64,000 bases of DNA from Mortierella alpina (lineage: Eukaryota; Mortierellomycota; Mortierellomycetes; Mortierellales; Mortierellaceae). Below the pieces are notes generated by a model, which did not search any database, had not been told where the DNA came from, and saw only the letters and a program-made list of their open reading frames with translations. Shown piece after piece: positions 44,370 to 55,100 of this stretch (the stretch's first letter is position 1; each line of letters opens with the position of its first letter). Where the stretch lies: assembly GCA_029449245.1 (NCBI GenBank), contig JANATF010000011.1:806001-870000 (forward strand), in the 5' to 3' direction. A program made the translations under genes and the position numbers.

Positions 44370-44764
44370 TGTGGTGAAGTAACTCTAGTTCTGTAAATAC
44401 ACTATGGTCAACTCAAGAAGGTAAGACTGCTCTGATACGAAATGACTAATGATAGAATCCCTTACGTTTAATCTTGCGATCGATCTCCGTTGGGGGCAAT
44501 CGGCGGAAGCGGACCAAATGACTTGGTTGCTCTTGAGCCTGAGAATAAAAGGAAGACTATTCAAAACATAAGTATCTAACGGATAACAGACTTAACAAAC
44601 TTAAGAGAAACCGAGCAAACACTTACTGTGAGGCCCGTTGGGGAATACTAGCCTCTCGCAAGTGGGGGACAGGGAGAGAATCTATAACTACAAAAACATA
44701 CAGAAACAACGGCGCACACAGGTTAGGGGCCTGTATGGACAAAGGGACTCCTTCTTGACTCCTG

Positions 44765-45093
44765 TGGAACGTTTTGACCGTGTTGAAGAAGTTTTTAGGA
44801 ATAAAAGTAAGTGAGAATCAGATGTGGGCCACACGACCACACACCTTGAATATTTATACAGGTTTATTAAGGCGCAGCTGTTACAAGTAATAAACATCTT
44901 TCTATGAAGAAACACCTAGAACTTAGCATGATGCATAGATGCATCAAAACCGGGTCAACGTCATGTTTGACCTAGTTCACGACTCTTCTAGGGTACTGGA
45001 TATGGGAACCTTGGAGTCAGGGTTCTTGGGTACAGGACCCAGTGACTAGAGAGTCGTGATCTATGAACTACGGACCTTAGTGAATATGCAACA
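44765..45093 (-). repeat. Solo LTR, family C, with target duplication TCCTG
   Basis: A 329-bp unit, inverted relative to 38609-38926, starting TGGAACG and ending ATGCAACA, flanked by TCCTG at 44760-44764 and 45094-45098. It sits in the old family A element. Confidence 0.85.
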
Positions 45094-45108
45094 TCCTGTG
45101 CCAAGGAT

Positions 45109-45266
45109 TGAGAAGTAGCAGGCAAATTACCAAGAATGAATGAGAACAAGAGAGGGATCTTTAATGACAGGCTCCAGGGTGCCTTAAATAGTGGCGGGTC
45201 CCTGGTGGCTGAGTGCTCTGCTAGCTATCTGACTGCACATACTATGTTAAGGGTCAATATACAACA
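45109..45266 (-). repeat. 3' LTR of the Ty3 chromovirus
   Basis: A 158-bp LTR identical to the one at 51018-51175. It is preceded, in the minus-strand sense, by a polypurine tract at about 45267-45286, which fixes it as the 3' LTR. Confidence 0.9.
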
Positions 45267-45477
45267 CTGCCCTCCTCCTCAATGGAGAATGAGGTACGCA
45301 TTCTGTTGTCGCTTAACATGTGGAGTCATAAAGGGAAAAAAAATTGGCATTCTATGGTATGATTATTCTGTTGCGAGGAAAGAAAAAAAATTTGAAACCT
45401 CTTTGGGTGTAACACCCCTTGTATTGAGTATTGTTTTGCGAGGGGAAAAGTGGAAAACCTCGGGTGCGCTTATGGGT

Positions 45478-46945
45478 TTATCCCGTGCTGCGTTTAATGC
45501 GTTTAGACTGACGCGTGTTGCGATCAGTGCTAAGTGGAACGTTTCTTTTGCCGAGTGCTGTAGTTACTCGTTCTTGAGCTGCTGCTTCTGAGTTAGCGCC
45601 AAGTTTATTCCAGTAATCGCGGATACACTGCTTCTCAACGAAATTTTCTTCAGGTTCCCAAGTGCATTCCTTGTCAGAGTAACCTCTCCATTTGGTCCTA
45701 TACAGCCATTTTCCTGGTGTTGCCGGGTGAGCTTTGTGATGAAGGATTTTTTCAACTTCATAAGTAGGAGTTTCCTCAAAATCGTCAAGGACTAATTTTA
45801 ATTGGGAAGGAGCATAATTTCGACCCAGAAGGGAACCAGTTCCGTCTCTAAGTTCATACGCGCCACCAGTAGTACGACGAACAACGGTGAAAGGGCCTTC
45901 GTGTCGCGGCGTCAACTTGTCGCCTTTGATGGGGTCAAGGGTCATGACCTTGGCACCATCCGGAAAATCGTTGTGAAGTATAGTCGCGTTAAATCGTTCA
46001 ATCATTTTCTTTTGAGTCAGTTTTGCTTTCTGCGTGATTGCAGGGAATACGATCTCAGTCATGTATTTGAGCCGATCGCAGAGTCTTTTTGTGTAAGTAG
46101 TTCATCTTTGTCATTAGAGAAATTGTGGAAACCATTAAATTTGCGCGCAAAGAAGAGAGAAAAGGGCGATGAATTGTGAAGCGCTACGATTCTTGTGTTC
46201 ATAGCCAATTGCGCCATAGGGACATGGGTATCCCATGCGTTGCCTTGTTGTTTGAATTCTTTTCGAAGGATGTCACAGGCGATTTTGACGTGTCTTTCTG
46301 CTACGCCATTGCCTCGAGGATGATAAGGTGTAGTCAAACGATGGTCAGTGCCCATTTCAGTTTTGATCGAAGTCATCAGCGCATTAACAAATTCCGTGCC
46401 ATTGTCAGATTGAAGAATGCGCGGAAAGCCAATGAGACTGAATATGTCAAAAAGGACGCCGCCGACGGTGAGGCTGTTTTTGTTTGGTATTGCCTTTAGG
46501 AATACGAAGCGTGTGCACACGTCGACAAGTATCAACAGATATTTATTGCCTTTGTTTGACAGAGGGAAAGGCCCTGCGAGATCAACAGTTATGGTTCTCC
46601 AGACAGCTGTGCGTGAATGGCTTTAAGTGGATGATACCCTTTTTGAGCAATATTGTTACGTTGGCATTCGGGGCACTTCTTAACCCAAGCCAGGCAGTCC
46701 TCTGCTAAGTGCGGCCAAGTGACATGATCAGCGTGAATGTTCTTGACCATAACGTTCGTGCCAAAGTGAGCAAGTGTATGTACCTTGTCAAGAATGGCAT
46801 CCCGTTCTGCTTTGTCTGTAATCACTGTATGCGACTCTTCCGCCTGCATATATGATAGACTAATGTCCTCTTCATCCCTCCTCGGGTAACGAGATTTAAA
46901 ATCGGCCGGGAAGAGACGAGACAGGGCATCAGGCAGAATGTTCAT
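45478..46945 (-). pseudogene. Ty3 integrase with chromodomain (frameshifted pol 3' part)
   Basis: From 46945 the frame gives NILPDALSRLFPADF (the end of RNase H) and a His/Cys zinc region (HTLAHFGTN ... CPECQRNN). The integrase core follows with VDLAGPFP (Asp), LQSDNGTEFV (Asp) and GNGVAERHV (Glu). A frame change near 46080 separates the core from the C-terminal part (DRLKYMTEIVF). That part ends in a chromodomain, with YEVEKILHHK and WRGYSDKECTWEPEENF. The chromodomain classes it as a chromovirus, which targets marked chromatin. The N-terminal side is cut by the element at 46954-47963. Confidence 0.85.
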
Positions 46946-46953
46946 TACACCAG

Positions 46954-47963
46954 TGTGACGAAGAGATTGGGGATCCGCCCAAAATAGCAGGGAAATAGTA
47001 CAGGACCACTGCGAAGCTAGGATCGCTCTCTCATCTGCCCTCCCTCTATAATATCAAAATCCTGCTACCCTCTCTATTCAGTATAGACCTTATGAACACA
47101 TCAATTTTATATAGCTTCAGTATAGCACCCTAAATTTATAACCCATAAAAGAAGCCCCAGCCTTGGACTTTGGTTCGTGGTCTGTTTCCTTCCCCAAAAT
47201 CGTATCATATACACTGAATTGTAAGAACATCGTTCCCACACTCATTCTCACCTCACTGACAACCATTGCGGTTAGTTACTCTGCCACAGCTCTCCCACAC
47301 ATATATACCGCGGCCACAGCAAGAGCAGAGACGAGACAGGTGTGTCTTTCGACCTCCGTCCCCTACAGTTCTCATCGTCCCCTCTCGAACACAACTACAG
47401 TCCCGTTCCCCCCCCTGCCGTATCAAGCATCCGACACCACAGAGGCCCGCAGCTCCCCGGTCTCTTGTCAGGTACGATAATGGACCACTAGCGATGTGAG
47501 AGGAGGACCAAGAACAGCACCCCTCGGCGTATTATTGCAGCTTGTACGGGAGTCCCGACGGAGTCCCAAGGTCTATACAGGTCCCTAACCTGCGTGTGTC
47601 GACGTTACATTAGATATTGATAGATAGATTCTCTCTTCTCTTCGCCCCCAAGAGAGACACCCTGTGAGAACCACGAGTCCCCCAAGCGGCTCTCACAGTA
47701 AGTGATTTTCTGGTTGGCATGCTGCTATCTGGCACTTTTTGTATTAGTCACTTATCATATGAATATTCTACCCCAGCCCTTTTTCTTGACTGATAGCGAC
47801 CACTGTTTGGTCTGCGCAGTTCCGATTGCCCCCCAACGGAAATCAGATCATACGATCAAACGTAAGGGCATTTTCACATGTAGTTTTCTTATCATTGGCC
47901 AGACTAGTTTCATGTTGTTTACCAGATAGTCTATTTTTACGTATCTAGAGTACCTTCACCACA
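46954..47963. mobile_element. Family A ~1-kb LTR-like element inside Ty3 pol, target duplication CCAG
   Basis: A 1010-bp unit with ends TGTGACGAAG and CTTCACCACA, flanked by CCAG at 46950-46953 and 47964-47967. Removing it rejoins the pol codons KYRPGV to MNILPDALSR. It is nearly the same as 62767-63785 in inverted orientation. TG...CA ends suit a solo LTR, but the imperfect inverted ends (TGTG/CACA extended) also fit a non-autonomous DNA element with 4-bp duplications. Confidence 0.85.
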
Positions 47964-47967
47964 CCAG

Positions 47968-48469
47968 GGCGATATTTCACCGTAAAATTGTAATCACGAA
48001 TAGTTTCTTGCCAGTTTGTTAACATGGAGTTCAACTCTTTTTGAGAATGAATGAAAGTAAGGGCGCGGTGGTCCGTGTACAAAGTGAAGTGACGACCCCA
48101 AAGATAGTAGTGGAACTTTGTAAGGGCAAAAACGATTGCAAGTAGTTCTTTTTGTGTGGTAGAATAGCGTCGCTCTCTTGCCTGTAGTGACCTGGCCATG
48201 AACGAGATGAGGACTACTTCTTCTTTATTGGTTTTCGGATTCCATATTATTTGATACAGTGTTGATCCAATGCCTACATTGGATGCGTCAGTAACGACGT
48301 ATAGCGGTTTTGTCCAGTCCACAAAGAGATGGATGGGTGCTAATGTTAGCAGATCTTTAAGTGCATTGAAAGAGTCAAGTTCCTCTTTATTAAGCTTGAA
48401 GGGCTTGGTTTCGCTTCGTAGTTTGTCAAGCGGAGACATGTTTGTCAAGCGGAGACATGTTTGTCCCAA
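47968..48469 (-). pseudogene. Ty3 RNase H region of pol
   Basis: Encodes LYVVTDASNVGIGSTLYQ (first catalytic Asp region), QARERRYSTTQKELLAIVFA, FTLYTDHRALTFI and finally DYNFTVKYRPGV. The upstream reverse-transcriptase fingers and palm are missing. The left edge shows a tandem 22-bp duplication (48423-48466, gtcaagcggagacatg phrase twice). Confidence 0.8.
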
Positions 48470-48489
48470 TCATTCCCTTTATGTGTAAG

Positions 48490-49190
48490 TTCCTTATGAA
48501 TGCTACCGTAGGCGATTTTTATGTGTCGTTCTGTAACGCCTTTGTTTCTTTGATGATCGGGTGTGGTCAAACGATGGCCAGTTCCCATTTCCGTTTGATC
48601 AAGGTCATATAGGGTGCTAACAAATTCATGCCGTTACCAGATTAGAGAATGCGAGGAAAACCAATGAGACTGAATATGTCAAAGAGGTTGGTACCGATAA
48701 CTGTTGTTGTTTAGTATCGCCTTAAGAAATACAAAGCGTGCGTGTATACACGTCAACGAGTATTGGCAAATATTTGTTGCCTGAGGCGCCAGGGGAAAAG
48801 GCCCTGAGAGATCAACAGTTACAGTATATGTTCTACAGGCATTTGTGCTCTGCGGTGTTTTTATGAAAAATGGTACTTTCACTTGAGCCATATTGTTACG
48901 TTGGCATCTAAGGCATCTTTTTTCCAATTGAAGCAATCCTTTGCTAAACGCGGCTAAGTGATCTGTTCAGCGTGAATGTTCTTGACCATGACGTTTGTAC
49001 CAAAGTGGTCAAGAGTATGAACTCCAACCAGGATGGCATTACGCTCTGCAGTGTCTGTAATTACGGACTGCGATTCTTCTGTTTGCATGAATGCGGTACT
49101 GATGTCAGTTTCATTCTCCCTCGGGTGACTAGATGTGAAGTCGGCCGGAAGACGATGAGATAGAGCATCAGGCAGAGCGTTCATCACACC
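48490..49190 (-). pseudogene. Second, diverged integrase fragment within the Ty3 element
   Basis: Encodes NALPDALSHRLPADFTS, HTLDHFGTNVMVKNIHAEQ, LRCQRNNMAQV and VDLSGPFPLAPQATN, paralogous to the zinc and core start of 46945-46500 but with frame changes and losses. Its place between gag and RNase H is the wrong order for a Ty3 element, so it derives from rearrangement or a second copy. Confidence 0.75.
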
Positions 49191-49421
49191 TGGGCGGTAT
49201 GCAACAGTAAAGATACAAATTCTCCCGCGAAATCAATTGGTTCACACTCAGTAGGGTTGTATGTTTCTAGTCAACGACGGATACTTGAAATGTTACATCA
49301 ATTCGGAGCAGTTTATAGCAGCTTCCAATACCATGATCAGAGGGAGAGCTTTCCCATTTCGAAGGATGATGGTTTCGTTGGAGCAATGTTTAAATGAGAT
49401 AAGGTTTGTACTTTATTTCTA

Positions 49422-50369
49422 TCATGGCATCATTCCATATCGATGACAGTTTTCTTCTCGGTGTGGGGTTGTTGGGCCATATGTGTCGGTACACTTCGTG
49501 CAACGCTCCTCTTTCGGGACAGCGTTCTTTCCAGGCATCAATACCCATTCATCAGCGGAAGGGGAGTCATCCGTTGAGCTATCGCCAGGGTACTGCGGCT
49601 CCTTATTTTCCTTGTCAGACTGATGCTGTTCCATATGCAGGGCTGAGTCCGGTTCGGGAGTTACATCCGATTGAAATGCTGGGTTCAGCTGAGGTGTGGT
49701 TTGTCGCTGCCGCTTAGATCGCAGCCCGAGGTGTTCGCCATGAAATATATAGCGACTCTCAATGCTGTTGGTGGTTTCTCCTGAATCACCAAATTCATGG
49801 TGTCGGTCAAAAACGCAGGCATAGCCGCGAAGGGCTCGTTTGACACCTCGGATTTCCCTCTCGCATCCTTGGACGGCATTGCGGTATTTGGCAATCCTAA
49901 GATCGGCCTCGTTATTGGCCAGAGGGATAATGGGTGTGAACACTTCTTGTTGGTCGTGCATCTGGTGTTTGTCACACATCTCGGCAATAAGCTTGGATGT
50001 CCAGAGTGTCTGCGACGTCTCGAGTCGTCGGAGGATGGCTTGAGCATTGCGAGCTCCAATATGTGCGACGTTGAGCTCTTCTTGCGATGGCTCCCACTTG
50101 TAGGGCGACAACGCATGATGGAGACGTGGGTCCAGCAATGTTTGATCAGGGGTTGGCAAGAGCGAACTCATATTGAGGGCGTCGGAGTTGCCTTGAACTT
50201 TGGGTTTCGCGACTCTTGATGACGCAGCTTTTGTGACTTTCGTGCGTTTGTTGTTGTGGCTGCCAGCAGCAGTAGTTGTGGAGGACAGAGGAGGTGAAGA
50301 ACAGCGTGAAGGGTTGCTTGCGCTTATTTGCTCCATAACAGAGACGTTGCTCGAGGTGGAAGTTGACAT
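49422..50369 (-). CDS. Gag-like protein of the Ty3 element
   Basis: An open frame of 315 residues starting MSTSTSSNVSVMEQ. It has a Ser/Thr-rich start with basic residues, a helical middle (residues 80-190), and at its end a Cys/His cluster CTKC ... H ... C that resembles a widened zinc knuckle. Its position just inside the 5' LTR and its orientation support Gag. The family is not recognised from sequence alone. Confidence 0.55.
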   Translation of the reverse strand: MSTSTSSNVSVMEQISASNPSRCSSPPLSSTTTAAGSHNNKRTKVTKAASSRVAKPKVQGNSDALNMSSLLPTPDQTLLDPRLHHALSPYKWEPSQEELNVAHIGARNAQAILRRLETSQTLWTSKLIAEMCDKHQMHDQQEVFTPIIPLANNEADLRIAKYRNAVQGCEREIRGVKRALRGYACVFDRHHEFGDSGETTNSIESRYIFHGEHLGLRSKRQRQTTPQLNPAFQSDVTPEPDSALHMEQHQSDKENKEPQYPGDSSTDDSPSADEWVLMPGKNAVPKEERCTKCTDTYGPTTPHREENCHRYGMMP

Positions 50370-51017
50370 GGCAGTGCGTTCTTAGAATGGGTGAAGTTGT
50401 GAGGACAGAATGGAGCAGGTTGCCATTGCCATTCACCGTTCCCATTTTAAATGTGTTTTGTGAGGGTCATTGCCTGATCACGCCATTCGCATGTCATCTT
50501 GTGATTGGTTCCTCATTTTGCGATTAGTTCCTCATCTGGTGATTGGTTCCTCATCTGATCAACTGTATGCATGCGGGAGATAAAGATGTGTAAAACTAAA
50601 ATTTTATTTGTGCCTTCTCTTCTATGAGTGCTGAGCGCCGCTTTCTTTTGCGTGAGTGCCCACTAATATGACCGGAGTTACTTCGGCTGCACATGAAGGG
50701 AGGACAGCCATTTTTTGGCGTCTACAAGAGGCAACATTGGCCCTATCCTTGTATGGACGGATATTCAGCATCTTAGTTAAGATTGCTTTGAGTACGCTGT
50801 AGTACAAGCGAAAGGAAACTGATTTTGTTTTAGGCTGTGCCTGACGCAATGAGGAGAGCCGTCGATAATTATCGATCTTGCTGTGCCTGAGCGTAATGGT
50901 ATTTTTTAAATATCATAATCATTGATGGCTGCACGGATGCCGGATACGCCAGATGATGGGTCGATCGATATCGTGTTTTTCCACTCCAAAGATCCTTCAA
51001 TTCTTCATTCAAAAAAA

Positions 51018-51175
51018 TGAGAAGTAGCAGGCAAATTACCAAGAATGAATGAGAACAAGAGAGGGATCTTTAATGACAGGCTCCAGGGTGCCTTAAATAG
51101 TGGCGGGTCCCTGGTGGCTGAGTGCTCTGCTAGCTATCTGACTGCACATACTATGTTAAGGGTCAATATACAACA
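51018..51175 (-). repeat. 5' LTR of the Ty3 chromovirus
   Basis: Identical to 45109-45266. The ~650 bases between it and the gag start (50370-51017) hold the leader. The bases next to the LTR on the minus strand are a T run followed by gaatgaagaattg, without an obvious TGG-type tRNA primer site. Confidence 0.88.
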
Positions 51176-51760
51176 AGGATAGTTCCAAATCCGAGGGGTA
51201 CTGTTCTTGATCCTCCGAGAAGACACTCTATGTGATCATCTTCATACCTGATGGAAGGCCTATGGATACGGGCCTTGGTGGTTCAGGATTTGTAGGAGAG
51301 GAGGGGGACGGTGGAGTGTCTCGGGATGGATTGGTGTAAAGAACAGAGGTTGGCTAAAGCACTATTCTCGTCTCTACTCTTACTCAAACGCTTATACCGT
51401 GTGCGGAGCGTCAAGTTGTGGCAGAGTAACACTAATCCTACTTTGGGGTGTCAGGGGGGTGAGGATGTGCGTAGGAACGTAGTTCTAAACTGTGCAATTG
51501 ATGTAAAAGAAAACTTTGGGAGGAAACAGACCAGGAACCTAAGTCCAAGTCTGGGACTTCTTTTATAGGCTATAAATTTAGGGTGCTATACTGAAGCTAT
51601 ATAAAATTGATGTGTTCATAAGGTCTATACTGAATAGAGACGGTAGCAAGATTTTGATATTATAGAGGGAGGGCGGGTGAACGATTGCCGGATCCTAGTG
51701 TCGCGGTGGTCCCGACTATTTCCCTGCTCCTTGGGGCGGATCCAGCTCTGCTTCATCACA

Positions 51761-52159
51761 TGGGCTGTCAATACGCTCAAGATCTTGATAGAAATGAAGA
51801 ACCTCCAACCTAAGAGGTACACTCCCGAGAACCCAGTAGGTCCAGTACATTATATAGTACATATTCTGCCACTGCTATACCCCCAGACTTCTTTCTGACT
51901 TATAAATTCCCGCATAAAGCATGAAATTAATCACGCAAACAAGTACTAAATCACCATCTCAACCGACGACCACCTTCAGAATAATTTACACTGCCAGCTA
52001 TAACGTTATTGGGAAAAAGTGCGTCCATATATAATTTGATGATTCACACCATGTAACATTCATATGTGAAAATCAGAAAAAAAAAAAGTTGACTTGTTAA
52101 ACTTTAGGGCGCAAATTAGCAGCCCCTTAAGTAACTCCATGCTGCTATAGTAAACGTCC
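51761..52159. other. Spacer before the tandem array
   Basis: AT-rich sequence with an A run at 52076-52088. No gene or repeat boundary is visible until the array homology starts at 52160. Confidence 0.45.
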
Positions 52160-55100
52160 AGTGCGATATTTCTGAAAGCGATGCAGAGCAAAGAAAGAGA
52201 GTGAGGGATGTGATATAGAAGTGAAGGAGTGTTGATGCCGTAGGAAGATGGGCAACTATTGAGGCGAGATGAGATTGGAAGGGCGATGTAGCTACTGATA
52301 TCGAAGGACTAAGGCGATTGGTCGGCGAGGCTATTGGTCTTGGACGCGCATGCAGATGCCTGAGCGATGATGGTGGCAACCCAATGGGGCATAGCTGAGG
52401 ATGTGAGGGGGCGTGGATGAATGGGTTGTTGCCAGGCGTCTCTACTTAGGGTACGATGGATACCAAGCACGGTGTATGGCAATGTGAATGCGCTCTCAAG
52501 TCCAGCGACTCGGTGACATCATCCGGGCAATCTCAGTCAGCATAATTCCTCTCCTCTTGACGCGTCCCTTTTTGTTTACTTTTGTTCCTTCCCACACCCA
52601 CCATCCGCACACACGCGCATACAAACACCCAGACCAGGTTCTGGCTCGAGGTAGTCATGCAAAGTCACTCTCGAAGGCAATGAGGTGAGATTAGCAGCTG
52701 CTGACAATCGCTTTGCACATTGCTGCCTGGGTCAATAGCATTCGCTTTGCACATTGCTGTCTGGGTCAATGAACAGCCGACTCATTGTGACATCAACTTG
52801 AGCACTGGTTGCAGCTTCTCACAACTTTCTCCTGTCTGTTGTTTCAGTTCTCCTTGGGCGAGCTCGAGCCCTTTTGAGCGCACCGAGCCACGAGGGGCTA
52901 TCGTAAGGTAAGAAAACTCTTCTGTTTGGTCTGTTTGCATCACTTTGCCTCCGACACCAAATGCTCTCCTGCGCTGCCATTAGCCATGCCTTTCATTCTA
53001 CATTGCAATGACCCGCACTGATGCCAATGCCTTTCCCTGCGTCTTCTCCTTTTTGATTCTTCTCATTCTGCTTGTCCTCCACACGCATTGGTGGTTTGCT
53101 CAGCGTATACTCTCGGTAGTCGGCGCCTCCGCAATATAGAGGAGCCGCTGCACTGTGGGTGGACTCCCAGTGCTGGTGAAAGGTACGTTTGGCGGGACGT
53201 ACTCAGTATTGAAAGGGTGATGGGCTGAGCCTGGACAGACAATACTGATGCCGAGTTTGTTAACGGCCGCCTGGATGAAAGCAGGTGCTGCCCTTTCTCG
53301 TTTTCGATCTCTCTTTTAGGTCTCCAGCGATGGCCGAACTAACATGGACCATAGTACAAGTGGCAATGAAAGGTACGTTTGGCGGGACGTACTCAGTATT
53401 GAAAGGGTGATGGGCCGAGCCTGGACAGACAAAACTGATGCCGAGTTTTTCGACGGCCGCCTGGATGAAAGCGGGTGCTGCCTTTTCTCGTTTCGTTCTC
53501 CCTTTTAGGTCCCAAGCAAAGGTGGGACGGACGTTTTTGCTCATCATACACGGATAGGTATGGACGACTGCAGTAGACAGGGGTATAGATAGGGATATAG
53601 ATTAGAGAATCAATGAAGGAGCTATTTTGCAAAAGAAAGAACCCGTGAAAAGAGATGCGAAAGGCAAGTGCGATATTTCTGAAAGCGATGCAGAGCAAAG
53701 AAAGAGAGTGAGGGATGTGATATAGAAGTGAAGGAGTGTTGATGCCGTAGGAAGATGGGCAACTATTGAGGCGAGATGAGATTGGAAGGGCGATGTAGCT
53801 ACTGATATCGAAGGACTAAGGCGATTGGTCGGCGAGGCTATTGGTCTTGGACGCGCATGCAGATGCCTGAGCGATGATGGTGGCAACCCAATGGGGCATA
53901 GCTGAGGATGTGAGGGGGCGTGGATGAATGGGTTGTTGCCAGGCGTCTCTACTTAGGGTACGATGGATACCAAGCACGGTGTATGGCAATGTGAATGCGC
54001 TCTCAAGTCCAGCGACTCGGTGACATCATCCGGGCAATCTCAGTCAGCATAATTCCTCTCCTCTTGACGCGTCCCTTTTTGTTTACTTTTGTTCCTTCCC
54101 ACACCCACCATCCGCACACACGCGCATACAAACACCCAGACCAGGTTCTGGCTCGAGGTAGTCATGCAAAGTCACTCTCGAAGGCAATGAGGTGAGATTA
54201 GCAGCTGCTGACAATCGCTTTGCACATTGCTGCCTGGGTCAATAGCATTCGCTTTGCACATTGCTGTCTGGGTCAATGAACAGCCGACTCATTGTGACAT
54301 CAACTTGAGCACTGGTTGCAGCTTCTCACAACTTTCTCCTGTCTGTTGTTTCAGTTCTCCTTGGGCGAGCTCGAGCCCTTTTGAGCGCACCGAGCCACGA
54401 GGGGCTATCGTAAGGTAAGAAAACTCTTCTGTTTGGTCTGTTTGCATCACTTTGCCTCCGACACCAAATGCTCTCCTGCGCTGCCATTAGCCATGCCTTT
54501 CATTCTACATTGCAATGACCCGCACTGATGCCAATGCCTTTCCCTGCGTCTTCTCCTTTTTGATTCTTCTCATTCTGCTTGTCCTCCACACGCATTGGTG
54601 GTTTGCTCAGCGTATACTCTCGGTAGTCGGCGCCTCCGCAATATAGAGGAGCCGCTGCACTGTGGGTGGACTCCCAGTGCTGGTGAAAGGTACGTTTGGC
54701 GGGACGTACTCAGTATTGAAAGGGTGATGGGCTGAGCCTGGACAGACAATACTGATGCCGAGTTTGTTAACGGCCGCCTGGATGAAAGCAGGTGCTGCCC
54801 TTTCTCGTTTTCGATCTCTCTTTTAGGTCTCCAGCGATGGCCGAACTAACATGGACCATAGTACAAGTGGCAATGAAAGGTACGTTTGGCGGGACGTACT
54901 CAGTATTGAAAGGGTGATGGGCCGAGCCTGGACAGACAAAACTGATGCCGAGTTTTTCGACGGCCGCCTGGATGAAAGCGGGTGCTGCCTTTTCTCGTTT
55001 CGTTCTCCCTTTTAGGTCCCAAGCAAAGGTGGGACGGACGTTTTTGCTCATCATACACGGATAGGTATGGACGACTGCAGTAGACAGGGGTATAGATAGG

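Larger units (their letters stand above)
45109..51175 (-). mobile_element. Ty3/Gypsy chromovirus with identical 158-bp LTRs, internally rearranged
   Basis: The two LTRs (45109-45266 and 51018-51175) read identically base for base, starting TGAGAAGTAGC and ending TATACAACA on the plus strand, and the target duplication AGGAT is exact (45104-45108, 51176-51180). The element is transcribed on the minus strand: gag-like gene at the right, chromodomain integrase at the left, and a purine-rich tract (gaggaggagggcag on the minus strand) just before the 3' LTR. Internally the order is gag, integrase fragment, RNase H, family A insertion, integrase, and no reverse-transcriptase palm is seen. The element cannot be autonomous. 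Confidence 0.9.
44370..51760. mobile_element. Old ~1-kb family A element split by two later insertions
   Basis: The ends match the family A copy at 62767-63785: TGTGGTGAAG at 44370 and CTTCATCACA at 51751-51760. Removing the solo LTR (44765-45093 with one TCCTG) and the Ty3 element (45109-51175 with one AGGAT) joins 44764 to 45099-45108 and then to 51181. This leaves about 985 bases that follow the intact copies in order, including ggttaggggcctgtat, the ccgaggggtactgttcttg block and the atttccctgctcc end. Confidence 0.8.
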
